Of a stretch of DNA of 64,000 nt, positions 8,528 through 17,172 are shown one piece after another. The stretch is from NCBI RefSeq assembly GCF_000185905.1, contig NC_014923.1, forward strand, positions 2,751,501-2,815,500, written 5' to 3'. Under the pieces are notes generated by a model, which ran no database searches, had not been told where the DNA came from, and was given only the letters and a program-made list of their open reading frames with translations. How positions within the stretch are numbered: position 1 is the first letter of the stretch; the number at the start of each line of letters is the position of its first letter. This DNA comes from Mesorhizobium ciceri biovar biserrulae WSM1271. GTDB lineage: Bacteria > Pseudomonadota > Alphaproteobacteria > Rhizobiales > Rhizobiaceae. Both the position numbers and the translations under genes were made by a program.

Positions 8528-9802
8528 ATGCCAGTCGAAACAGTAGACACGCTTGTTGTTGGCGGCGGCCAGGCGGGGCTGGCGATGAGCGAGCATCTGA
8601 GCAAGTGCGGCGTGCCCCATCTCGTGCTGGAGCGGGACCGCATCGCCGAACGCTGGCGTAGCGAAAGATGGGACTCGCTGGTTGCCAATGGTCCCGCCTG
8701 GCATGACCGTTTTCCCGGCATGGAATTTCCCAATGCCGGTCCGGATGCCTTTATCGGCAAGGAGAAGGTCGCCGACTATTTTGTCGCTTACGCCGACATG
8801 ATCGCTGCCCCCATCCGCTGCGGCGTGGAGGTCAGGAAAGTGGAAAGGCTTGTCGGCCGTCCCGGCTTCCGGATCGAAACCTCGGATGGCGTGATCGAAG
8901 CCAGGAGCGTGGTTGCCGCCACCGGCGCTTTCCAGCATCCGGTCATCCCGGCCGTCATTCCCGGGGACGCCGGACCTATGCAGATACATTCCAGCGCCTA
9001 TCGCAATCCCGGCCAACTACCCAAAGGCGCGGTGCTGGTGGTCGGCTCCGGGTCTTCGGGGGTGCAGATCGCCGACGAGCTCCAGCGTGCGGGACGGCGG
9101 GTTTATCTCTCGGTCGGGCCGCACGATCGGCCGCCGCGGGCCTATCGCGAACGTGACTTCTGCTGGTGGCTGGGGGTTTTGGGCAAGTGGGACGCGCAGG
9201 CGCCTGCGCCCGGCACCGAACATGTCACCATCGCGGTCAGCGGCGCGCGTGGCGGCCAGACGATCGACTTCCGGCGCCTTGCCGCGCAAGGGATGACGCT
9301 GGTTGGCCGGACCGAATCCTACAGGCACGGTGTGATGACCTTCGCACCCGATCTGGCCAAGAATATCGCGCGCGGCGATGCGAATTACATGTCGGTTCTG
9401 GACGAGGCAGATGCCTATGTCGCCCGCAACGGCCTCGACCTTCCCCCGGAGCCCGAGGCCCGCAAGATCGGCCCGGACCCGCAATGCATGACCGATCCCA
9501 TTCTCGAGCTGAACCTGTCGGAAGCCGGGATAGGTTCGATCATCTGGGCGACGGGATTCACCGTCGACTACAACTGGCTGAAGGTCGATGTGTTCGACGA
9601 AAGGGGCAAGCCGAAGCACCAGCGCGGTGTGTCGACCGAGCCCGGCATCTATTTCCTCGGACTGCCTTGGCAATCGCGCAGGGGGTCGAGCTTCATCTGG
9701 GGCGTCTGGCACGACGCGCAGCATGTGGCCGACCATATTTCCACGCACCGCAAATACCTGGCCTACCATGCGTCCGCGAAGCGCGAGACCAAGGTGGCAT
9801 AG
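8528..9802 (+). CDS. Flavin-dependent monooxygenase (FMO/CzcO-like)
   Basis: 424 residues. A first dinucleotide fold VDTLVVGGGQAGLAMSEHL binds FAD and a second, VLVVGSGSSGVQIADEL at about residue 172, binds NADPH. The C-terminal IIWATGF is the ATG-containing motif of class B flavoprotein monooxygenases. The canonical FMO fingerprint FxGxxxHxxxW is not obvious, so this belongs to the shorter CzcO/TrkA-annotated group. It probably inserts oxygen next to nitrogen, sulfur or a carbonyl. It heads a block with a Rid protein, a DUF1028 protein and an aldehyde dehydrogenase, all close together on one strand, which suggests a stepwise oxidative pathway. Confidence 0.82.
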   Translation: MPVETVDTLVVGGGQAGLAMSEHLSKCGVPHLVLERDRIAERWRSERWDSLVANGPAWHDRFPGMEFPNAGPDAFIGKEKVADYFVAYADMIAAPIRCGVEVRKVERLVGRPGFRIETSDGVIEARSVVAATGAFQHPVIPAVIPGDAGPMQIHSSAYRNPGQLPKGAVLVVGSGSSGVQIADELQRAGRRVYLSVGPHDRPPRAYRERDFCWWLGVLGKWDAQAPAPGTEHVTIAVSGARGGQTIDFRRLAAQGMTLVGRTESYRHGVMTFAPDLAKNIARGDANYMSVLDEADAYVARNGLDLPPEPEARKIGPDPQCMTDPILELNLSEAGIGSIIWATGFTVDYNWLKVDVFDERGKPKHQRGVSTEPGIYFLGLPWQSRRGSSFIWGVWHDAQHVADHISTHRKYLAYHASAKRETKVA

Positions 9803-9858
9803 ACACGGCACCTCAAACGGGATGCCCCGACCTCGAGCCTGATCCGACGGAGACCAAG

Positions 9859-10275
9859 ATGGCGCATACAAGAATTCGAAAGTTCAACACCAAGGACACT
9901 TATCCCGAGCAGAAGCTCGACAATGATCTGTGCCAGGCGGTCGTTACGCGGGGCGGCAGGACCGTCTATCTGCGCGGCCAATGTCCGCAGGACCTCGACA
10001 CGGCCAAGAACATCGACAGCCATGATCCGGTCGAGCAGACACACAAGGTCATGCAGAACATCCGCCAGCTGATCGAGGAGTGCGGCGGCACCATGGAGCA
10101 CCTGGTCAAGGTGGTGGTCTACATCACCGATGTGCGCCATCGTGAGGCGGTCTACCGTACCATGGGCGAGTATATCAGAGGCGTGCATCCCGTCTCGACC
10201 GGCCTTGTCGTGCAGGCCCTGGCGCGGCCGGACTGGCTGGTCGAGATCGACGGCACCGCCGTCATTCCGGACTGA
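9859..10275 (+). CDS. Rid-family protein (RidA/YjgF/UK114-like)
   Basis: 138 residues from ATG 9859, preceded by GGAG. The YjgF fold is recognisable from GRTVYLRGQCPQD, QTHKVMQNIRQLIEECGG, VKVVVYITDVRHREAVYRTMGEYI and the C-terminal ALARPDWLVEID. It lacks a clear RidA signature arginine in the usual context, so it probably belongs to one of the Rid2-7 subfamilies found in catabolic operons. Such proteins hydrolyse reactive imines or enamines or act as deaminases. Its place after the monooxygenase and 6 bases before the DUF1028 gene suggests clearance or hydrolysis of an imine intermediate. Confidence 0.85.
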   Translation: MAHTRIRKFNTKDTYPEQKLDNDLCQAVVTRGGRTVYLRGQCPQDLDTAKNIDSHDPVEQTHKVMQNIRQLIEECGGTMEHLVKVVVYITDVRHREAVYRTMGEYIRGVHPVSTGLVVQALARPDWLVEIDGTAVIPD

Positions 10276-10280
10276 TTGCG

Positions 10281-10955
10281 ATGACCTTTTCCATTGTCGC
10301 GCGGTGCGGCCGCACCGGCATGTTCGGGGTCGCGGTGTCCTCCTCGTCGCCTGCTGTTGCGGCGCGCTGCGCCTATGCGCAGGCGGGCGCCGGGGCCATT
10401 GCCAGCCAGAACGTCACCGATCCTACGCTTGGACTGCGCGGTCTCGAATTGCTGGCGCGCGGCGCGTCCGCGGCGGAGGCTATTGCCATATTGAAGCGCA
10501 CCGGTGCCTATCCCGAATACCGGCAGGTGCTGGCTGTCGACGCCGCTGGAGCGACCGCGATCCATTCGGGTCCCAAAGCTCTTGGCATCTGGGCGGAGGC
10601 GCGAGCTGACAATGTCGCCTGCGGCGGCAACATGCTGGCCCATGATGGCGTGCCGCAAGCGATGGTCGAGGCCTTCCTGGCGTCGGAGGGGCATCTCGGC
10701 GACCGCCTCATCGCGACTATGCGCGCGGCGCTGACAGCCGGCGGCGAGGCTGGCCCTGTCCATTCCGCCGGCATGAAGCTGGTGCGTGAGGTGGCGTGGC
10801 CGGTCGCCGACCTGCGCTGCGACTGGACCGACGATTGTCCTATCGAGCAACTGGCGGCGCTGTGGCAACTCTACAAGCCACAGCTCGATGCCTATGTGAC
10901 CCGCGCGATCAACCCATCCGATGCGCCGAGCTACGGCGTGCCGGGCGACGAATAG
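10281..10955 (+). CDS. DUF1028 family protein
   Basis: 224 residues. The start MTFSIVARCGRTGMFGVAVSSSSPAV and the block GAGAIASQNVTDPTLG are characteristic of DUF1028, proposed from its fold to be an Ntn-hydrolase-like amidohydrolase; the biochemical role is not settled. There is no signal peptide. It lies 5 bases after the Rid gene and 21 bases before the aldehyde dehydrogenase. DUF1028 genes often sit with Rid and M20 peptidase genes in organic-nitrogen loci, as here, which suggests hydrolysis of an amide-type intermediate (inference). Confidence 0.82.
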   Translation: MTFSIVARCGRTGMFGVAVSSSSPAVAARCAYAQAGAGAIASQNVTDPTLGLRGLELLARGASAAEAIAILKRTGAYPEYRQVLAVDAAGATAIHSGPKALGIWAEARADNVACGGNMLAHDGVPQAMVEAFLASEGHLGDRLIATMRAALTAGGEAGPVHSAGMKLVREVAWPVADLRCDWTDDCPIEQLAALWQLYKPQLDAYVTRAINPSDAPSYGVPGDE

Positions 10956-10976
10956 TCAAGACAGGGGTCACCTGCG

Positions 10977-12467
10977 ATGAGTGAACTCAGCCACAAGGAC
11001 TGGATCGGCAAGGCGTCCGCGATCCGTTTTCGTGACAAGGCGTTCATCGACGGCAAGACGGTCGCTGCGCGTTCGGGCCGGACCTTTGCCAGCGTCAATC
11101 CGGCAACCGGCGAGGTGCTGGCCGAAGTGGCGTCCTGCGGCGAGGAAGACATCGATCTGGCGGTTGCCGCCGCTAGGCGCAGCTTCAACGCCGGCGTCTG
11201 GTCGCGCACCAGCCCGGCGCACCGCAAGGAGGTGTTGCTGCGGCTGGCGCAGCTGCTGCGCGACAACCTGCATGAACTGGCCCTGCTTGAATCGCTGGAC
11301 ATGGGCAAACTGGTCAGGGATGCGGCCTCGGTCGACGTCCCCGGTTCGGCGGCGATCTTCCAATGGTATGGCGAGGCCATCGACAAGATCTATGGCGAGG
11401 TGGCGCCGACCGGCGAAGGCGATCTGGTGCTGGTGCGGCGCGAGCCGCTTGGCGTGGTCGGCGCGGTGGTGCCGTGGAACTTCCCGCTCGACATGGCAAC
11501 CTGGAAATGCGCACCGGCGCTGGCGGCGGGCAATTCGGTGGTGCTGAAACCCGCCGAGCAGTCGCCTCTGTCGGCCCTGCTCCTGGCGGAGCTGGCGATG
11601 GAGGCGGGCCTGCCTGCCGGCGTGCTCAATGTCGTGCCCGGCCTTGGCGAAACCGCCGGCCAGGCGCTTGGCCGCCATATGGATGTGGATTGCCTCGCCT
11701 TCACCGGTTCGACCGCGGTGGGCAAGATGTTCCTGCAATATTCCGGGCAGTCGAACATGAAGCAGGTCTGGCTGGAGACCGGCGGCAAGAGCCCCAACCT
11801 CGTCTTTGCCGACTGCGGGGATCTCGATGTGGTGGCCGATATGGCGGCCTTCGGCATCTTCTTCAACCAGGGCGAGGTCTGTTCCGCCAATTCACGCCTG
11901 CTCGTCCAGCGCGGCATCAAGGATGCCCTGGTGGAGAAACTGGTGCAGCGTGCGGCGGCCACGCAGCCCGGCGATCCGCTCGATCCGATTTCGAAAATGG
12001 GCGCGATGGTCGATAGTCGCCACGCCGCCAATGTCATGCGCTTCGTCGAGGCCGGTAAAAAGACCGCGCGCCTGGTCGCGGGCGGCGACATGGTCACGGT
12101 CAATGGGCGCGGCAGCTTTGTCCAGCCCACCATTTTCGACGATGTCGCGCCTGCCGATCCGATTGCCCGCGACGAGATCTTCGGGCCGGTGCTTTCGGTC
12201 ATTGCCTTCGATGACGAGGCCGACGCGATCCGCATCGCTAATGACAGCCCCTACGGGCTCGCCGCATCGCTGTGGACCGACAGCCTGTCGCGCGCGCACC
12301 GCATCGCCGGGCGGCTGCAGGCCGGCACGGTTTCCGTCAACACGGTCGACGCTCTGAGCCCGATGACGCCGTTCGGTGGTTTCAAGCAATCCGGCTTCGG
12401 CCGCGACCTGTCGCTGCATGCGCTCGACAAGTACACCGCGCTCAAAACGACATGGATCAAATACTGA
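10977..12467 (+). CDS. NAD(P)-dependent aldehyde dehydrogenase (PuuC-like)
   Basis: 496 residues, standard family length. The substrate and cofactor motifs are intact: VPWNFPLDMATWKCAPALAAG, LAFTGSTAVGK, the catalytic glutamate in LETGGKSPN, and the nucleophilic cysteine in FFNQGEVCSANSR. The NQGEVCSA context is closest to gamma-glutamyl-aminobutyraldehyde dehydrogenase (PuuC) and related aldehyde dehydrogenases of amine catabolism. It would oxidise an aldehyde released by the oxidases upstream to a carboxylate in the cytoplasm. Two palindromic repeats follow it and probably separate it from the LysR gene. Confidence 0.88.
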   Translation: MSELSHKDWIGKASAIRFRDKAFIDGKTVAARSGRTFASVNPATGEVLAEVASCGEEDIDLAVAAARRSFNAGVWSRTSPAHRKEVLLRLAQLLRDNLHELALLESLDMGKLVRDAASVDVPGSAAIFQWYGEAIDKIYGEVAPTGEGDLVLVRREPLGVVGAVVPWNFPLDMATWKCAPALAAGNSVVLKPAEQSPLSALLLAELAMEAGLPAGVLNVVPGLGETAGQALGRHMDVDCLAFTGSTAVGKMFLQYSGQSNMKQVWLETGGKSPNLVFADCGDLDVVADMAAFGIFFNQGEVCSANSRLLVQRGIKDALVEKLVQRAAATQPGDPLDPISKMGAMVDSRHAANVMRFVEAGKKTARLVAGGDMVTVNGRGSFVQPTIFDDVAPADPIARDEIFGPVLSVIAFDDEADAIRIANDSPYGLAASLWTDSLSRAHRIAGRLQAGTVSVNTVDALSPMTPFGGFKQSGFGRDLSLHALDKYTALKTTWIKY

Positions 12468-12473
12468 TGGGCG

Positions 12474-12519
12474 CCTAAAGCGCATCGCGATCGAACGGAT
12501 TCAAGTGATGCGCTTTAGG
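12474..12519. repeat. Intergenic palindrome, 13-bp arms
   Basis: CCTAAAGCGCATC (12474-12486) is a perfect inverted repeat of GATGCGCTTTAGG (12507-12519). It lies 7 bases after the aldehyde dehydrogenase stop. Such elements recur between genes in rhizobial genomes; here it may also act as a weak terminator. Confidence 0.75.
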
Positions 12520-12529
12520 CCTTTGCTCC

Positions 12530-12577
12530 ATGCATGTCGTTTGCGCAAAACCGGGGCCACTTTTGCGCGACATGCAT
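12530..12577. repeat. 48-bp palindromic repeat, copy 2 (opposite orientation)
   Basis: ATGCATGTCG at 12530-12539 is mirrored by CGACATGCAT at 12568-12577. It matches the reverse complement of 6675-6722 across its length. Inner-arm differences are partly compensatory: CCC with GGG in copy 1, and GCG with CGC in copy 2. Confidence 0.8.
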
Positions 12578-12618
12578 TAGGCTTGATCGAAGCCCTCAAA
12601 CCGGCAACATAGCCAGCC

Positions 12619-13575
12619 ATGCCGCTACGCTTCACGCTCAGACAGCTGGAATATTTCGTTGCCGTGGGCGAAGCCGGCTCCATCGCCAAGGCGGCCGAGC
12701 AGGTCAATGTGTCGCCGCCATCGATTTCGGCCTCGATCGCGCAGCTGGAAACCGAGTTCGGTGTCCAGCTTTTTGTCCGCAAGCATTCGCACGGCCTCTC
12801 GCTCACCGCCGGTGGCCGCATCTTCCTCAAGGAAGCCGCCCGGCTGCTCAATGATGCCGATGCCTTGCATGACGTCGCCGGCGATTTTGCCGAGAAGGTG
12901 CGCGGCCCGCTGGCGGTGGGATGCCTGCTGACCTTTGCGCAGATCGTGCTGCCGGCGCTGCGCATGCGGTTCGAGCGCGCTTATCCCGATGTGCGCGTGC
13001 GCCAGTTCGAGCGCAATCAGGGGCAATTGCTTGAGATGCTGCAGCGCGGTGAAATCGACCTTGCCCTGACCTACGATCTCGAACTGTCGCAGGATATGAC
13101 CTTCGAGCCGCTGATGCTGGTGCCGGCCTATGTCATGCTGCCGGCGGGCCATCGTTTCGCGACCAAGGCGTCGATCACGACGGAGGAACTGGCCGACGAG
13201 CCGATGGTGCTGCTCGACCTGCCGTACAGCCGCGAATATTTCCTGTCGGCATTCCACCAGCGAGGGATCCGGCCCAATATTGCCGAGCGCACCGGCGACA
13301 TTGCGGTCATGCGCTCCATGGTGGCCAACGGCTTCGGCTACGGCATCGCCAACATGCGGCCGCTCAACACGCTGGCGCCGGACGGCAAGCCGCTGGTCTT
13401 CGTGCCCTTGGACGGTGACCTCCGGCCGCTGACCATGGGCGTCGCCTTGCCCAATTCCGAACATCGTACGCAATCCGCCCAGGCGTTCATCGACCACTGC
13501 CGGCATTTTGTCGTCGAGCAAGGTGTGTTCGGCGCCGAGCGGGCCGTCGGCCAGGCAGCGCTTCCGCAGAAGTAG
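12619..13575 (+). CDS. LysR-family transcriptional regulator
   Basis: 318 residues. The N-terminal winged helix-turn-helix is clear: FTLRQLEYFVAVGEAGSIAKAAEQ, SPPSISASIAQLE, FGVQLFVRK, LTAGG. Residues from about 90 form the LysR effector-binding domain (GPLAVGCLLTFAQIVLPALRMRFERAYPDV). It lies between the aldehyde dehydrogenase operon and the convergent M20 gene, and is the only LysR regulator in the window. Three TTAGG-N5-(C/G)CTAA palindromes upstream of neighbouring units are its likely binding sites (inference). The effector is probably the imported compound or an early catabolite. Confidence 0.9.
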   Translation: MPLRFTLRQLEYFVAVGEAGSIAKAAEQVNVSPPSISASIAQLETEFGVQLFVRKHSHGLSLTAGGRIFLKEAARLLNDADALHDVAGDFAEKVRGPLAVGCLLTFAQIVLPALRMRFERAYPDVRVRQFERNQGQLLEMLQRGEIDLALTYDLELSQDMTFEPLMLVPAYVMLPAGHRFATKASITTEELADEPMVLLDLPYSREYFLSAFHQRGIRPNIAERTGDIAVMRSMVANGFGYGIANMRPLNTLAPDGKPLVFVPLDGDLRPLTMGVALPNSEHRTQSAQAFIDHCRHFVVEQGVFGAERAVGQAALPQK

Positions 13576-13582
13576 CGCCCGG

Positions 13583-14743
13583 TTACGGCAGTTGCTGGTC
13601 GGCAAGCCGCTTAAGCAATTTTTCCAGCATGTCGTCGCAGCGGCGCATCTGCTCGACGCTGACGAATTCGTCCGGCTTGTGCCCTTGCGCCATCGACCCC
13701 GGTCCGCACACGACCGTCGGCGTGCCGAGATCGCGGCTGAACAGGCCGCCTTCCGTGCCGAAGGCCATCTTGATGGTATTGTTGGCGCCGGTCAGCGATT
13801 TGACGAAGGCGACGGCTTGCGAACTGGCTGGCGTGTCCAGGCCGGGATAGGTGTTGGTGATGTCGATGTCGATTGCTGCCTCGGGCGCGATAGTCGAGGC
13901 TTCGGAAGCAATATGAGCAGCCTCCTTGCGCAGGCGGTCGAGAATCTCGTGCGGGTCGTCGGCCGCGACATTGCGGATCTCGAAGTCGACCTGGCAAAGG
14001 TTCGGCACGATGTTCAGCGCCACGCCGGCGTTGATCTTGCCGACATGGACGGTCGTGTATGATATGTCGTAGTCGCCGTCGCGGGCGCCATCGCGCACCA
14101 GCCGGTCCTGTTCGCGGCGCAAGGCGGCGACGAAGTCGCAGCCGAGATGGATGGCGTTGAGCGCCAGCGGGGCCAGCGCCGAATGGCCTTCGCGCCCCTT
14201 GCAAAGCGCGCGTGCGGCAAGCTTGCCCTTGTGCCCCGTCGCCACCTGCATATCGGTCGGCTCGCCGACAATGCATAGCAGCGGCCGATGCGGGGCCGCT
14301 TGCAGCATGTCGACCAGGCTGCGCACACCGATGCAGCCGATCTCCTCGTCGTAGGAGAGTGCCAGGTGCAGAGGCGTCTTCAGCGTCATTTTCGCGGCCT
14401 TGAGGCACGCGGCGAGCGCGCAGGCCACAAAACCCTTCATGTCGGCCGCGCCGCGTCCGTAAAGCTTGCCGTCACGGTTCGTCATCTCGAAGGGCGGCAG
14501 CGTCCAGGCCTGGCCGTCGACGGGAACGACGTCGGTGTGACCGGACAGCATGATGCCGGAAGCATCAGTCGGTCCGATGGTGGCAAAGAGGTTGGCCTTG
14601 TGGCCGTCCTCGCTGTGGATGATCTGGCTGGCAGTGCCGTGCGCGTCTAGCAGGTCCGCCACGTAGTTGACGAGGGCGAGGTTCGAGTCGCGGCTCACCG
14701 TCGGGAATGCGAGCAGCTTTTCAAGGATCTGGGTGCTGTCCAT
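13583..14743 (-). CDS. M20-family amidohydrolase (acetylornithine deacetylase, ArgE-like)
   Basis: 386 residues. Metal ligands appear in the family pattern: LSGHTDVVPVDG, YGRGAADMKGF and the catalytic glutamates in YDEEIGC; CIVGEPTDM and a late HKPDEF histidine follow. The length and motifs fit ArgE (the Proteobacterial acetylornithine deacetylase family), but in this setting it may cleave another N-acyl or carbamoyl amino compound. It converges on the LysR gene with a 7-base gap and diverges from the TMADH-like gene. The shared 276-base region with a candidate LysR site suggests joint control. Confidence 0.8.
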   Translation of the reverse strand: MDSTQILEKLLAFPTVSRDSNLALVNYVADLLDAHGTASQIIHSEDGHKANLFATIGPTDASGIMLSGHTDVVPVDGQAWTLPPFEMTNRDGKLYGRGAADMKGFVACALAACLKAAKMTLKTPLHLALSYDEEIGCIGVRSLVDMLQAAPHRPLLCIVGEPTDMQVATGHKGKLAARALCKGREGHSALAPLALNAIHLGCDFVAALRREQDRLVRDGARDGDYDISYTTVHVGKINAGVALNIVPNLCQVDFEIRNVAADDPHEILDRLRKEAAHIASEASTIAPEAAIDIDITNTYPGLDTPASSQAVAFVKSLTGANNTIKMAFGTEGGLFSRDLGTPTVVCGPGSMAQGHKPDEFVSVEQMRRCDDMLEKLLKRLADQQLP

Positions 14744-14853
14744 GCGTCTTGTGCCTCATTGGCCGTCGGTACTTCTAGCATCGCGTGGCCGGGGCCTTGA
14801 AGTCGCATTTGGCTCAGTCGGGATTCAGCGGATGCTAATCCGGATGTGTGCGA

Positions 14854-14868
14854 TTAGGCGCGGCCTAA
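14854..14868. promoter_or_regulatory. Candidate LysR-type operator, site 3
   Basis: TTAGGCGCGGCCTAA is a perfect TTAGGC/GCCTAA inverted repeat with a 3-base centre, in the divergent region 110 bases from the M20 gene start and 151 bases from the TMADH-like gene start. It is the most symmetric of the three related sites. Confidence 0.5.
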
Positions 14869-15019
14869 CCGGCACAGAAGAAATCTGTTGTTTTCCGGCG
14901 CTTGCCGCAACTTATGAATGGTCTCACGGCATCAACCCACTGGGCTGGCCGGCTTGCGTCACGCCTCGAAACCATGATCGGGCGTGCTGCAGGGCGACGC
15001 TGGCAGGAAGGCACGTTCC

Positions 15020-17089
15020 ATGCGCAATCCGCGCTATGATATTCTGTTTGAGCCCGTGAAGATCGGTCCGGTGACCGCCAAGAACCGCTTCTATCAGGTG
15101 CCGCATTGCAATGGCGGCGGCTATCGCGACCCTTCGGCCGCGGCCGAGATGCGCCGCATCAAGTCGGAAGGCGGCTGGGGCGTCATCTTCACCGAGCAAA
15201 CCGAGATGCACCACACATCGGAGATCACGCCCTTCATCGAGCTCAGGCTGTGGGACGATGCCGATATTCCGGCGCTGGCGAAGATGGCCAAGGCAATGCA
15301 CCAGCATGGCGCGCTGGCCGGCATCCAGCTGGCCTACTCAGGCATCAACGGGCCGAACCTCTACACCAAGGAAGTGCCGCGCGGGCCGTCGGCCCTGCCG
15401 ATCCGCACCTTCACCAACGATCCGGTGCAGGCGCGCGCCATGGACAAGCAGGATATTCGCGACCTGCGCCGCTGGCATCGCAATGCCTTCAAACGGGCGA
15501 GGCTCGCGGGCTTCGATTTGGTGTGCCTCTACGGCGCGCATGGCTTCGGCATCATCCAGCACTTCCTGTCCACGGCCACCAACCAGCGCAGCGACGAATA
15601 TGGCGGCTCGCTGGAGAACCGCTCCCGGCTGATGCGTGAGCTGATCGAAGAGGGCAGGGACGCTATCGGCGACACGTGCGGCCTGACGCTGCGGCTGTCG
15701 CTGGACGAGATGATCGGTGAACTCGGCTTTGCCAATTCCGAAGTGCGCGACATGATCGAGATGCATGCCGATCTGCCCGATCTCTGGGACCTGGCGCATG
15801 GCGCCTGGGAGGACTGCTCCGGGCCGTCGCGGTTCAAGGAGGAGGGCGCGCAGGAGAGCCTGGTGTCCGGCATCAAGAAACTGACCTCGAAGCCGGTCGT
15901 AGGCGTCGGTCGCTTCACCTCGCCGGATGTGATGGTGAAGATGATCAAGTCCGGCACGCTGGATTTCATCGGCTGCGCGCGCCCATCGATTGCCGATCCC
16001 TTCCTGCCGAAGAAGGTGGAGGAGGGGCGCATCGAGGACATTCGCGAATGCATCGGCTGCAACATCTGCATCACCGGCGACATGACCATGTCGATCTCGC
16101 GCTGCACGCAGAACCCGACCTTCATGGAGGAATGGCGCAAGGGCTGGCATCCCGAACGCATGCAGGCCAAGGGTGATAGCGACAGCGTGCTGATCGTCGG
16201 CGCCGGCCCGGCCGGGCTGGAGGCGGCGCGTGCGCTCGGCCTGCGCGGCTATCAGGTGGCCATCGCCGAAGCCGGCACCGAACTCGGCGGCCGCGTGGCG
16301 CGCGAGTGCCGCTTGCCTGGTCTCTCGGCATGGGGACGCGTGCGCGACTACCGCCAGTACCAGATCAGCCAGATGTCCAATGTCGACGTCTATTTCGAAA
16401 GCCGATTGTCGGCGCAGGAGATACTGGACTTCGGCTTTCAGAACATTGCGCTTGCCACCGGCTCGACATGGCGCCGAGACGGCGTGGCGCGCGCGCATGT
16501 CGTGCCGATGCCGATCGACCCGGCCATGCCGGTCTACACGCCGGACGATCTGATGGCCGGCACTGTGCCGACCGGCAGTGTCGTGCTGTTCGACGACGAC
16601 CACTACTACATGGGTGGCGTTCTGGCCGAGCTGATGGCGCGCCAGGGCGCGAAGGTGACGCTGGTGACGCCGTCGGCCTATGTATCCGACTGGACCCGCA
16701 ACACGCTGGAGCAGGGCGCCATCCATCGCCGGCTGGCCGAACTCGGCGTCGAGATCGTGCTGAACCGGACTGTGACGCGCATCGTGCCGGGCGGTGTTAT
16801 CACGGCGTGCGCCTATACGGGCAGCCAATTTGACATCGCCGCGGACGCCGTGGTGCTGGTCACGTCACGCCACCAGGACGATAGTGTCTGGCAGGAATTG
16901 AAGGCGCGGCGGTACGAATGGGCCGATAGCGGCATCCGCTCGGTCAAAATCATCGGCGACGCCGAGGCGCCGGGTCCGATCGCCTGGGCAACCTATGCCG
17001 GCCACCGCTTCGCGCGCGAGCTGGATGAAGCCGATGTCGGCGACGCACTGCCCTTCCGCCGCGAGGTCACGGCGTTGGCCGCGGAATAG
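15020..17089 (+). CDS. Trimethylamine-dehydrogenase-family flavoprotein (DgcA/StcD-like N-demethylase)
   Basis: 689 residues from ATG 15020, which follows CAGGAAGG. Residues 1-345 form an FMN TIM barrel of the old-yellow-enzyme type; a CX2CX2CX11C cluster site uses C344, C347, C350 and C362; an FAD/ADP-binding fold begins at GAGPAGLEAA (about 394). Cys30, in YQVPHC, aligns with the cysteine that binds FMN covalently in trimethylamine dehydrogenase. Position 60 is Gln, as reported for dimethylamine dehydrogenase, and the cluster-region Trp of the TMADH aromatic bowl is absent. This points to a different N-methyl substrate, such as dimethylglycine or N-methylproline. No dgcB-like or etf partner is adjacent. 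Confidence 0.8.
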   Translation: MRNPRYDILFEPVKIGPVTAKNRFYQVPHCNGGGYRDPSAAAEMRRIKSEGGWGVIFTEQTEMHHTSEITPFIELRLWDDADIPALAKMAKAMHQHGALAGIQLAYSGINGPNLYTKEVPRGPSALPIRTFTNDPVQARAMDKQDIRDLRRWHRNAFKRARLAGFDLVCLYGAHGFGIIQHFLSTATNQRSDEYGGSLENRSRLMRELIEEGRDAIGDTCGLTLRLSLDEMIGELGFANSEVRDMIEMHADLPDLWDLAHGAWEDCSGPSRFKEEGAQESLVSGIKKLTSKPVVGVGRFTSPDVMVKMIKSGTLDFIGCARPSIADPFLPKKVEEGRIEDIRECIGCNICITGDMTMSISRCTQNPTFMEEWRKGWHPERMQAKGDSDSVLIVGAGPAGLEAARALGLRGYQVAIAEAGTELGGRVARECRLPGLSAWGRVRDYRQYQISQMSNVDVYFESRLSAQEILDFGFQNIALATGSTWRRDGVARAHVVPMPIDPAMPVYTPDDLMAGTVPTGSVVLFDDDHYYMGGVLAELMARQGAKVTLVTPSAYVSDWTRNTLEQGAIHRRLAELGVEIVLNRTVTRIVPGGVITACAYTGSQFDIAADAVVLVTSRHQDDSVWQELKARRYEWADSGIRSVKIIGDAEAPGPIAWATYAGHRFARELDEADVGDALPFRREVTALAAE

Positions 17090-17172
17090 GGCGCCTGCGG
17101 CGCGGTCAGCGAATATCGGATTGTTCAACCATACCGCATTGCACAATTCCTTCGCTTGGTCACAATGCAGGC

